Below the pieces are notes generated by a model, which was not told where the DNA came from, ran no database searches, and saw nothing but the letters and a program-made list of their open reading frames with translations. Of a DNA stretch of 64,000 nt, positions 10,737-20,575 are shown piece by piece. The number at the start of each line of letters is the position of its first letter. Position 1 is the first letter of the stretch. Source of the stretch: Helicocarpus griseus UAMH5409 (taxonomy: Eukaryota > Ascomycota > Eurotiomycetes > Onygenales > Ajellomycetaceae). The stretch spans positions 1 to 64,000 of the forward strand of contig PDNB01000016.1 of the NCBI GenBank assembly GCA_002573585.1, read 5' to 3'. The position numbers were made by a program, and so were the translations under genes.

Positions 10737-12024
10737 ATGAGGCCAGCACGCAGCCACAGTACCATCAGTCAGTCTCCTTTCGCAAGGCTTGGGAAGCCAA
10801 TGCAAAAGAGCATAAATTTCTTCGACGCTCATTCTTCAACTACCCCGCACTCGTCGGGCTCATCGAGAATGGCAAAACAGAACCCTTCGGCGCCGCTCTC
10901 CCGTGCAGAGATAGAAGAGATCTTGGGATATGAAGTCGCTCATTCAGATGAAACAGGCGAACGTTTCTATCTCAACCTCAGACCAGTCCCTAAGCGTGAT
11001 TTTGAGAGGGCGGAAAGAGAACTTGAGGAATATAGAAAGCAACGATCCATCCCCGACGACAAATTCCTTCCAGAGTTTGGTACTGCTCAGGTACGGGGAA
11101 CCTTCAAACTCGCTCTCTGGTGCTCAACGTCATTATAGGCTATTACCCACGGCCAAGACTCCATCCTGTTCAAGTCCACAAATCAACATGCTTTGTACGG
11201 TTTCGCCGTGGATTTTCGCTATGATTTTGATTTCAATCTACCTCTGCAGCTAACGAGGAGCCATGCACATAGAGCCATGTCTGTCGCAAAGGTATGCAGT
11301 TCAAGCAATGCTCCAAAAAATATATAAGCTACATGAACTGAAAAATACCCCCTAGTTGAAGAATAATCCCAGATCTTTTAACACTGAGGCCATGTTCTTC
11401 AAACTGCCGAGGATGCTGCGCGACATCATATATACCTTTGCAATCCCGAAAGGCCGATGGACAATACCAGATAACAACTTCTTCAACCAAACCAGCTTTG
11501 CGGGAGGCCTAGGTGACCCGTCAGGCTTCTATTTCCCGCTAAGCAGAAAGCTCGCTGTCCTTGGAGTCAATAGGCAGATGCGTCAGGAGGCTCTACCCCT
11601 CGCCTACAGGCGAACGACCTTCCTGCTGGATGATATCGATGAAGTCATTCAGCTTGCCATCTCAATAGGCAAAATTGGGCGAGATAATATCCGTTCGCTA
11701 GAATTCTCATGGGAAAGCAGGAGCGATTCTAGCACCCAGCCCTTTGAGGATGGCATTTGCTCAAGGCTACCCAATCTTCACGCTTTGAGATGCGTTCAAC
11801 TTCTAAAACAGTGCAAAAAGCTGAACACTTTGGTTATCTATTTCAACTCCTGGGTTGTGGACAGACCGCTGGATGAATTCATGGCAAATCAGGCTATTAG
11901 GGACCTTTGCTCGGTCAAAGTCATGGACAAAATCTATCTTCAAATCTTGGATGACGTGATTGAATTTGAAACTGTGAAATGGTTAAAGGAAAATATGGTA
12001 TCTTTCTGCTTGACGAAGGAGTGA
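10737..12024 (+). CDS. uncharacterised fungal protein with 2EXR-like segment
   Basis: Three exons (10737-11090, 11139-11291, 11356-12024) give 391 residues; introns of 48 and 64 bp are GT-AG and keep frame. The true start may instead be Met45 (10869), because the first 44 residues are Ser/Pro-rich and look like leader. Residues 50-120 form a charged helical region (AERELEEYRKQRSIPDDKF). The C-terminal exon holds FFKLPRMLRDIIYTFAIPKG and, further on, LGVNRQMRQEALPLAYRRTTF, the two-part pattern seen in fungal 2EXR/F-box-like proteins (leucine-rich LPxELRxxIY followed by a VxRQxRxEAxxxxY block). Such proteins are often expanded and mostly of unknown function. There is no signal peptide or membrane segment. 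It lies beside a decayed accessory patch but is itself intact. Confidence 0.65.
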
Positions 12025-12243
12025 AGGGGAATGAGACTCTGGATATCGCATACATCTCGTCAGGTCAAATCACAAAAACCAAACCATAACCCAAGGCAGC
12101 ATCGAGCCGAATAAATTATGAGACCCCAGGCAAAGTATTCAGCTATCATCCTAATAATTGTCATGAAGCATTAAATTCACAAAACCAGGCCAAAACATAT
12201 AAAAAGAACGTTTCTCATCAATAGTGCGGTGAAGGGACAAAAT

Positions 12244-14160
12244 CTACCATCCTTCGACCCTCTCCATCTTCAAATGCATCCCCTCAACCGGCTTCGTCGT
12301 CACAGCCCCCGCAATATGAATCTCCTGCTTGGGATCCTGCATCTCAAACCGGAACCTCCCCACCACTCCTGCAACCGCACATCTCAACTCCGCCCTTGCA
12401 AAGTCCTTCCCAATGCAACTCCGCTGGCCATGCAAGAACGTAATCTGCGCGAAATTGGTCGACGCGCCGCCATTATGATTGACTACCTCCCTGTCTACCC
12501 CGTCAGCGTCAGCCTTGATATCAATCCACCGCTCCGGCAGAAACTGGTCTCCATTGTCGCCCCAAAACGTCGGGCTGCGGTTGATGGCGTATGGGCAGAT
12601 GAAGATACGAGTGCCCTTGGGTACGAATTTTCCGCAGATGCTAGTATCGCGCACGGCTTCACGGACGGTCATGGGCACGGTAGGGTAAAGGCGCAGGACT
12701 TCTTGGCAGACGCCGTTGAGGAGCGGGAGCGATTCGAGGTCGGCATAGGTGATGGGGCTGTCTCCGGTAGGGATGCGAGCGCGGATCTCTTCGCGGAGGC
12801 GGGTTTGGACTTCTGGGTATTTTGTGAGGAGGTAGCAGGCCCAGGTTAGGGCGCTGGCGGTTGTTTCGTGCTGTGAGTGTGTTTTGGTTAGTGGTGATGG
12901 ATAATAAGGATTGAGAAAGGGGGGTGGAAAAAGGGGCTAAAACATACGCCGGCAGCAAGGAACGTCAACATCTGATCAACAAGTTCGTCGTCGGTAAAGT
13001 CGCCGCCAACCATCATGGTGCCCAGAATATCCGTTTCCAGCTCCTTAGCCGTCGCCTTGGTGGAAATCAGGGTCGCCCTCTTCTCCCGCACAATATCCAG
13101 ACAGAGGCTGCGCAGAACTCCTGTGGTGTTGGTGATGACTTTGTTCAGTTTCCATGGGAGGGCCCGGGTGAACCATTGCGGGAAGATGAAGTTAATGCCC
13201 AAGAAGGCGATCTTCTCCTTGGTGGGTTCTAGGATGGACATGAAGGCGTCGGCCACAGCATGCTCGGAGGACTGCATTGAGCGGAAATCACGGCCCATGG
13301 CTGCAGGGCCAATAATGTCGAGGGTGAGGCGACTGAAAGTTGTCAGTTTAATGCTAGTCTATAGCAGGATTGGCTGCGAATGTTGCTCACCTCGCCCACT
13401 CACTCATCTCAACCTTCCCAACCCCCTTTTCCGCTGATGTCCCCGCCTCCGCCCACGGATTCTTCTTCATATCCCCTTCCAGCCCCTCCAAAAACAAACC
13501 CGTCTTCTCCCACATAAGCCCATACAACGCACGGATATTCTTGATGTTGAATGCCGGGTTCAGCGCCTTTCGATGTTTCTTATGCGTCGCACCCTCGGAC
13601 AAAATGAGGCCGTATCCAATAACACGCGCCAGGAATTCGGCCACGCGTCCAGGTTTCTGGAAGTCATAGGTATTTGTGCTCATTATGTCAAGAAGGGCAG
13701 CATGATTGGTAGCGAGCAGGCAGTCGTTGCCGACTGTATCACGCCAATGGAGCAGACCGTCGTTGGGGATTGTTTTCATCCATTTCAGCGGGGATTTGCC
13801 GCGCGGTTGGTCGAACATGATTTGGGCGGACATGAAGGAGCCCTGTACACATTTTTGTCATTATTGTTATTCTCATTGTAAATTAGGTTTGGATGTTTGG
13901 ATGTTTGAAATTCATTGTAATTTTTCTTGAAGTTTCAACCATGTACATGTACATCTACGCACCTTAACCTGGGGCAGATGCCTCAATGGACTCAGAAGCC
14001 GCGGCCATATGACAGCATGATAGAATAGTTTCAGAAAAAGGTTGACCGCCAGCAAGCGCAAAGCGATGCCGCTGAGTGTCAATTCGGAGTCCTGCAGCAC
14101 GGTGCGCTGAAGGGCATAGCTCTCCACGGCAGTCAAACCGAGAACCGCAAGCAGCGACAT
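12244..14160 (-). CDS. cytochrome P450 monooxygenase
   Basis: Four exons (14160-13963, 13842-13391, 13332-12948, 12870-12244) encode 553 residues with all joins in frame. The N-terminus has a membrane anchor (roughly residues 25-55) for the ER. The I-helix oxygen-activation motif AGHETT spans the exon 3/4 junction (about residues 344-349), the K-helix ExxR is EVLR (about 403), and the heme loop is FLHGQRSCIGK with Cys497 as the iron ligand. The WASRLTLDIIGPAAMGRDF segment is typical of fungal class II P450s in the CYP4/CYP5-like lineage that hydroxylate fatty acids and similar lipids; the substrate is unknown. The enzyme needs the NADPH-P450 reductase encoded elsewhere. It is the first of four alternating redox/hydrolase genes (to 19886), suggesting a shared pathway. 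It is divergent from the SDR gene with about 1 kb between them. Confidence 0.92.
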
Positions 14161-15176
14161 TGCTGGGTATAGTTTGTGCGTACAAGACTAGAAATGTATA
14201 ATAGACAAAGAGAAAAAGGCAGGGAATCAATAATCTATCACCATCTTCCAAGGTGTCACGGAACCTGGAGATGCCCCGGATTCTAATGTTTTTTTGTATA
14301 GCAATCGTGAGATGGCTTTCCCCCCCACAATAACACGATATGACGTATGCATAAATTCACACAAATCAGGCAGATATGTTTACTTATTTTTGCTGAATTC
14401 TTTTTAGTCGTCTTTTGCTTCTGGCCTGTTCGATAAGCTGTCAATCTTCACATGGAGAATAGCCGAGGTCGGAGATGGTGGGCGATAGGGGGTCAGGGGT
14501 TAGTTTAGCGGCATCGATCAGATTATGCAGCGCTGACGAAGAGAATTAGACGCTTGAGAAAGGTAGAGTTGCAGAGAGAGCAGGCCGAAGAGTGTCTCCC
14601 TATCTCAGATTTCTGTTGTCATCAAGCATAACTCACAGTCCGTGCATTGCGCGGGGTAATTCATCATCAGAAGGGGGATTATCCGGAGAAAAGGGGCTTC
14701 GAACTTCGGGATAAACTCCATCACAGTAGTGGACCTTGCCCCTTCAACCTTGATCTCCAGTTTTTTCCTACAATCCATCCCCAACAAGGCCGCCGAATGT
14801 GCCGAACACCCATACAGAAACAAAAAAAAAAAAAGAACCAATTCAAAGTTCACAGTGCAACGGCCGTTGCCCATGTGAAGACCGAGGCCCCTGCAATTGT
14901 AGGACGGGGGGAAACGATAGAAACACATGGGATACAAGGACCAGCCCTGCTTTTGTCGTCGGGCAAGGGCTTTGAAATAATATTCGAAGGGGGTCTACGG
15001 AGTACAAACTAACGAAACATAGAGTAACCTTCAACAGTTAAAGTCTATGACATCGTCAACCCCGGATTCAATTAATAAATAAAATATTCAGACCCTCACC
15101 ACCACGCTCCCCTCCCCCCATACCTATACGCACGCAGAAAGAAGGGCATGATAAATCCCTGAATATCAAACAGACA
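14161..15176. other. intergenic between divergent P450 and SDR genes
   Basis: This 1-kb region holds the promoters of both genes. Overlapping open frames at 14605-15012 on the two strands lack domains or splice partners. A run of A residues lies at 14822-14834. Confidence 0.5.
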
Positions 15177-16271
15177 ATGTCCGCCCTCAACTCTCTCCCC
15201 GACCTCCTCCGCCCATATGTTGGCAACACCCTGGATCCCCTCTTGAACCCCCTCATCGCCCACCTCAACTCTTCCCCGCTGACCAAAAATGCGCTGCTGG
15301 CATTCCTCGCTCTTTCCGTTGTCCGCACGCTCAGCCGCACCCTGTCCAGCCAGGTCGTGAACAATTGGACGAGCCAGCGACCATGGGACAACAAGAAAGA
15401 ATTGGTGCTGGTATCTGGCGGCTGCAGTGGAATCGGAAAGCAAATCATGCTGGACCTGGCTGCGAAGGGTATCCGGGTTGTCATTTTGGATGTGAATGAG
15501 CCTGATTTCAAGCTGCGTATGTCATTCTAATTTTCTTAATCTATACTTTGCGTACATATATATACATGTGCTAATAAGTTCCATACAGCCTCCAACGTCT
15601 CCTTCTACACGGCGGACGTAACTTCCACCGCAAACTTGAAACAAGTCGGCGACGCCATCCGCGCCGCGCACGGCGACCCAACCGTGCTCATCAACAACGC
15701 CGGCGTGGGCTACGACGGCCCCATCCTCACCGAGCCCGAGGAGCGCATCCAGCGCACCTTCCAGGTCAATACCGTCTCGCACTTCTGGATGGTGCGCGAG
15801 TTCCTCCCTGCGATGATCGCCGCAAATCACGGGCACGTCATCACCATCGCCAGTATGGCCTCGTTCATCGGCCTGGGTGAGATGACGGATTACTGCTGCA
15901 GCAAGGCGAGCGCGCTGGCGTTCCATGAGGGGCTGACGCAGGAGATTCGCACGTGGTATAAGGCTAAGAAAGTGCGGACGAGTATCGTTCATCCGCTGTG
16001 GGTAAAGACGCCCATGATTCAGCAGTTGACGGATGCCAAGTCCAACAAATTTAAGATGCCAGTGATGACAGTGCAGGTGGTGTCGGATGCGGTGGTGAAG
16101 CAGGTGCTGGGGCAGCGGAGTGGACAGGTCATTATTCCCGCAATGCATTCTGGGTTGAGCTTGTTGCGGGCGGCGCCGACATGGTTGCAGGAGTTTGCTC
16201 GGGGAATCGGGTCGAAGCAGTTGAAGGCCGTTGTTGATGCTGAGATGGCGCTGAAGAAGAGCATGGAATGA
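15177..16271 (+). CDS. short-chain dehydrogenase/reductase, retinol/17-beta-HSD-like
   Basis: Two exons (15177-15516, 15589-16271) give 340 residues. An N-terminal hydrophobic stretch (about residues 35-55) suggests anchoring to a membrane or lipid droplet, as in the RDH10/HSD17B11/13 branch. The NAD(P)-binding Rossmann motif is SGGCSGIG (the usual T-G-x3-G-I-G with Ser-Gly), followed by an acidic residue after beta-2 (LDVNEPDF) that favours NAD. NNAG, the catalytic serine in IASMAS and the YCCSK (YxxxK) motif are all present. The enzyme would interconvert an alcohol and a ketone on a lipid or steroid substrate. It ends only 78 bp from the stop of the convergent hydrolase gene at 16350. In the four-gene group it would supply the ketone used by the Baeyer-Villiger enzyme; that is inference. 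Confidence 0.88.
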
Positions 16272-16349
16272 TCTATGTACATTTTGGACCTTGTATATAT
16301 GCAGATAGAGATAGACTTGCACTATGAATATTATGAATGTATGGATACA

Positions 16350-17612
16350 CTACAGAAGATCCCGCAGCCACGTCTTCATCCGGGCGCCTGTGTGCGTCTC
16401 TGACTTGTCTCCCAGGTAAAGGTTGTATATCGGCGCAACGTGACATTCCCGTTTGCCAACGAAGTATTCGACGTTTGAGAATCCAGCCTACACCCGTTAG
16501 CAGCTGTCACGCCATTTCAAACATAGAGTCATAGTCATTCCTACCTTGAAATTCCTAGCTAAATCCTCAATAATAGGAAGTAGAATCTCATTCTGTCCAG
16601 CTGAGATCAAAACAGAATTGACTTTGAAATCGTTATACCACTCTGGTGGTGCCAGCGACAAGTCCGTATAATTATCCCGCTTCGTAGTCCCCAGATACGC
16701 TCCTCCCCAAGGCTTCCCCACCGCCTCCGTGATCAAATCTCCCTGAGAATCAATAACCTGGTCCGGGGGATAATCCGAGTCCATCGACGTCCAGGGGGAA
16801 ATGAGTACTGCACCACCAAGATTCCCGCTCACGTCCACTTTATCAATTTGGCTATGCGGGTGGGTAATGTGCGAGAGAACAGCACCGACAAGGTTTCCAC
16901 CGGCCGAGTCGCCCCCTAGGAACACGTTTGCGGGCTTGCGGCCGGTTTTTTTGAGGATGTAGCGCAGGCATTCGACAGCCTGACGAATCTGGGTTGGGTA
17001 GACGGCGTGCGGAGTGAGGGTATATGTCGGGCAGAAGACGGCGAGGGGCTTACCGGCCGCTTCCATGGCCTTGATGACGGAGGTGAAGAATTTAAAGTAG
17101 CCCATGTTGGCGGGAAGGGCGAAACCGCCGCCTGTCGGTAGTTGAAAGCATTAGGGGCTTTGTTTCAAAGTTATTTGATAGGGGTAAAGTAGCTACATGT
17201 ACGTACCGTGATACCAGATCAAGACATTTTTCGCATTCTTGTCGCCAATCCAGTGGCCCTGAACGCCGTGTGGCAGCTCAACGGACTGCACTGGCTGGCG
17301 GGTCTTCTTCACGTATCTCTCGTATATCTTGTTGGTCGGGGGCATGATAAGCCTGTCGTACAGCGGTTAGCTACATGGAATCGTTGCTGGAATCGGATAC
17401 GCTACTCACTGCAGCTGCAGCGCCGACAGCCTAGCTGTCGCCTTGCGAAAAATAGCATATCCGACATGCAGCAGCAGTGTCTTTGCCTGTTTCTCGTTGC
17501 GCCAGAGACCCGTCAACAGGGCGCGCAGAGCGGACAGAGCAATTGAGCACAGCGCGGGGATTAAGTCCAGCTTTTCCCCCAGGGTCAGCTTCTTCAATGT
17601 TGTCGCAGCCAT
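16350..17612 (-). CDS. alpha/beta-hydrolase (lipase/esterase, Say1/HSL-like)
   Basis: Four exons (17612-17410, 17352-17207, 17131-16545, 16487-16350) encode 357 residues with consistent phases. A hydrophobic segment near residues 15-35 suggests membrane association. The oxyanion-hole motif HGGGF is created across the exon 2/3 junction (about residues 115-119), the nucleophile elbow is GGDSAGGN (about 184-191), the acid is probably the Glu in SAGQNEILL, and the catalytic His is in ECHVAP in the last exon (about 326). This is the hormone-sensitive-lipase side of the family, including yeast Say1, which deacetylates steryl acetates. Reading through intron 3 gives a false C-terminus lacking the catalytic His. 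The neighbour at 18369 makes esters or lactones, which such an enzyme could hydrolyse; the pairing is suggestive, not proven. Confidence 0.85.
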
Positions 17613-18368
17613 TATTGTGCGTGTGAAGCCTATCCCTGTCCCTGGATGTGCAACAGGATTGAGTGTATCAGTGTCTCTGTGGACGTGTAACTGTCTCGGC
17701 AGCGATTAAATCCTGGGGAAATGGCAGACAGCTCAACTCGACTCCAGACTTCTTCTTTCCCGGCGCATCTTCATCTTCTTCTTCATCCCTGCCGAAAAGT
17801 CCGAAGCTTCGCTAGCTCTTCTTTCTCTGCTCCACGACAGTTATCTTTTCACATGGGCCGCGGGTTATCTGTCAGCGTCTCAGCGATAATCGACTGGGAT
17901 GGATCTGCTCCACCGCACAGTCCGCACACTAACCAACAGCCTAGGCATCATAATTTTATACGGCTGCTCACGACTTGGCTGAGTTCATCTTGGGCCTGTT
18001 AGTTCAACTTAGTTGGCTCTCCCGCTCTCCGGATCCTTTTGTTGGGGTTGCCCCAGTGTGTTTTTGCTCCATTATTCTCGTTTCCCCATAATGGCGACTG
18101 CTGCATTATCTTCATCCCGCAGAGGTCGGGGAAAGGACACCGGCCGAGGAGCTGCCGAACATGTGAATGAACTGGTTATTGCGATGGTGGCGAGACGCTC
18201 CTCCTTCGGCCATGATGCGAATAATAATACTAACATCCTCGCGGGGTCAAAGAAGAGGAAATGCTTGAAGTTGTGTAAGTGTCGCAAAAGAAAAAGAAAA
18301 GGTGGTCGGCACTTTTTGAAGAGTTCCATCGCAAACCTCTTTTTCCCTACTACATCAGCGCCAACATT
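17613..18368. promoter_or_regulatory. bidirectional promoter of hydrolase and monooxygenase genes
   Basis: The 756-bp region lies between divergent starts. A likely leader intron runs from GTAAGT at 18275 to CAG at 18358, ten bases before the monooxygenase ATG. An upstream ATG at 18091 opens a 60-odd-codon frame; after splicing it would end in a TGA overlapping the main ATG as ATGA (18369-18372). The start site of transcription is unknown, so both points are inference. Confidence 0.4.
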
Positions 18369-19886
18369 ATGAACGGCCACGCCCACCCCATGGACCCTGA
18401 CCCGTCCACTTACGACGTCCTCATTATCGGCGCCGGTATCTCTGGTATCAACACCGCCTACCGCGTCCAGAGCGAGCACCCCTCGTACAAATATGCCATC
18501 CTTGAAGCCCGCGATGCCATCGGCGGTACCTGGGATCTCTTCAGATACCCCGGCATCCGCTCCGATTCGGATCTCTTTACCTTCGGCTTTGCATGGAACC
18601 CCTGGAACCAGAACAACCCCATCGCAGAGGGCCCCGCGCTGAGAACGTACATGCGCGAGACTATCGAGAAATTTGGCATTGATGAGCATATTCAATTCCA
18701 TCACAAGCTACTTACGGCAGACTGGTCCAGCATGAACAACAGATGGACTCTACAAGTCGACAATCGCGGGACTCCCAAAATCTACACGGCGCGCTTCGTC
18801 GTTTTTGGCACGGGGTACTATAACTACAATGAGCCACTCAACGCCGCGATCCCTGGCCTAAGCAGCTTCAAGGGCCAGACAATCCACCCGCAATTCTGGC
18901 CCGAAGACCTTGACTACACTGACAAAAAGGTCGTCATCATCGGCAGCGGCGCAACGGCCATCACCCTCCTGCCCAACATCTCCAAACGCGCCCGCCTCAC
19001 CACCATGCTCCAACGCAGCCCGACCTACATCCTTTCCCTTCCCAACCGCGGCAGTCTTCTTTCCTACATCCTCCCCGGCCCCATCTATCGCCGCCTCCAG
19101 CGCATAATCTGGATCGTCGTCTCCCGCATCTTCTTCGTCTTCTGCCAGCGCGTCCCCTGGCTCGCCCGCCGCATTCTCAAGCTATCCGTGTCCGCCCAGT
19201 TGCCCAAACACATCCCACACGACCCTCACTTCCAACCAAGCTATAACCCCTGGGACCAGCGGCTGTGCGTCTCACCCGACGGTGATTTCTTCAAGAGCTT
19301 GCGCTCAGGCAAGGCGGATGTCAAGACCGATACCATCAGGCAAGTCACCGAGAACGGCATCGAGCTCAATTCTGGCGACTATCTGGACGCAGACATCATT
19401 GTCACGGCCACTGGCCTGAAACTGCAAATTGCCGGCGGTGCGCAGCTTACCGTCGACGGCAAGCAGCCACTCCACGTGCCCGACAAGTACCTCTGGAACG
19501 GCGTGATGGTGCAAGACATCCCCAATGCCTCCTTCATAATTGGCTACGCCAACGCCTCATGGACACTTGGCGCAGACGCCACCGCACTGTTTATCGTGCG
19601 GCTGTTAGGCTGGATGGAGAAGCAGGGTCTGGTGGCTGCGGTACCACGGTTGCGCGAGGGCGAGGAGTCTACACTGGAGCGACGGCGGCTGCTGAGCCTG
19701 ACGTCGACGTATGTGGCCAGAGCCGAGGCGGATATGCCCAAGGCAGCGAATAGGAAGCCATGGCTGCCGCGCGGGAATTATTGGGGGGATTACTGGTTTG
19801 CCAAGTATGGTCGGCTTGATGAGTGTCTGGAGACTGTAAATGGTAAAGGTGAGGGGTTTAAGCTGGTGGATAAGAAGAGGCAGTAG
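18369..19886 (+). CDS. Baeyer-Villiger-type class B flavin monooxygenase
   Basis: The single coding exon encodes 505 residues from ATG 18369; upstream in-frame codons lack a Met. The FAD-binding Rossmann motif is IIGAGISGIN (about residues 17-26), the NADPH-binding one is VIIGSGATA (about 189-197), and the class B fingerprint FKGQTIHPQFWP (about 166-177) matches FxGxxxHxxxW(P/D), which marks Baeyer-Villiger and related monooxygenases. GTWDLFRYPGIRSDSDLFTFGF is the conserved FAD-contact loop seen in cyclohexanone- and steroid-type enzymes. Such enzymes insert oxygen next to a ketone to give an ester or lactone. A hydrophobic patch in the middle (RRLQRIIWIVVSRIFFVF) suggests membrane contact. 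The gene is divergent from the hydrolase at 17612 and may be co-regulated with it. The substrate is unknown; an N-oxidising role is possible but less likely. Confidence 0.9.
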   Translation: MNGHAHPMDPDPSTYDVLIIGAGISGINTAYRVQSEHPSYKYAILEARDAIGGTWDLFRYPGIRSDSDLFTFGFAWNPWNQNNPIAEGPALRTYMRETIEKFGIDEHIQFHHKLLTADWSSMNNRWTLQVDNRGTPKIYTARFVVFGTGYYNYNEPLNAAIPGLSSFKGQTIHPQFWPEDLDYTDKKVVIIGSGATAITLLPNISKRARLTTMLQRSPTYILSLPNRGSLLSYILPGPIYRRLQRIIWIVVSRIFFVFCQRVPWLARRILKLSVSAQLPKHIPHDPHFQPSYNPWDQRLCVSPDGDFFKSLRSGKADVKTDTIRQVTENGIELNSGDYLDADIIVTATGLKLQIAGGAQLTVDGKQPLHVPDKYLWNGVMVQDIPNASFIIGYANASWTLGADATALFIVRLLGWMEKQGLVAAVPRLREGEESTLERRRLLSLTSTYVARAEADMPKAANRKPWLPRGNYWGDYWFAKYGRLDECLETVNGKGEGFKLVDKKRQ

Positions 19887-20575
19887 ATCTATAAAGATGT
19901 GAGGACATAAAGTGGTGACAAAAAGTGGTCGATTTAGAGAAGGGGGGAATAATTGAGATGATGTTCTGATATCACTATATATATCCCGGGCGTTTTATTT
20001 GAAAGCTTCGTTACTCTATCTTCTTCGTTTGACGTTGAATTCTGACCTACATCATTTTTTCTGTTATCATGTTTTTTACGTGGGTATAGAATTAGAGACA
20101 TATAAAGCCGGCTAAGCTCTTCTGGTTCCGCCGGAATTCTGGATTTATATTTCTTCTTTGTCCTCAATCATCAAGAGCCTTTTTCTTCAGTACAAAACTA
20201 CCTACGGGGTCGTCCAGCTTACCACTACTCTACTCTCCTCTCAGCCTATATCATCCCACCCCAGGAAGCTCAGTGCGTCTTGAACAAAATATGCTGTCCC
20301 ACCATCGACTCTACCGATTTTAACCTCATGGCGGGTGGGACATGCTATGTACTACCTTCATTGGACGCCCAAAAGCAAAACGCCAAAGATTTTATATTTG
20401 GTACTGCCTGATATGTACAATAGCATGGATAATGAGTCCATGTGTTTCTCCGGGTTGAAGAGCCCTAAACACGGCTGACTAACAAGAGGATTCAAGTGTC
20501 TCCTCTCCTCCTCATCTCTCGTCTTTTCCATTCACCACCGCCTGTTCGGCTTTTGCTTCCATCTTCAAGCAAACC
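19887..20575. other. intergenic, no gene seen
   Basis: AT-rich stretch with no supported coding sequence. An open frame at 19934-20167 minus is unsupported. Confidence 0.5.

Noticed and set aside
14605..15012. Overlapping frames on both strands of about 110-120 codons
   Set aside because: They overlap each other, lack domains and lie between divergent promoters.
16497..16545. Alternative C-terminus of the hydrolase (VGMTMTLCLKWRDSC)
   Set aside because: It is intron read-through that would remove the catalytic histidine encoded by the last exon.
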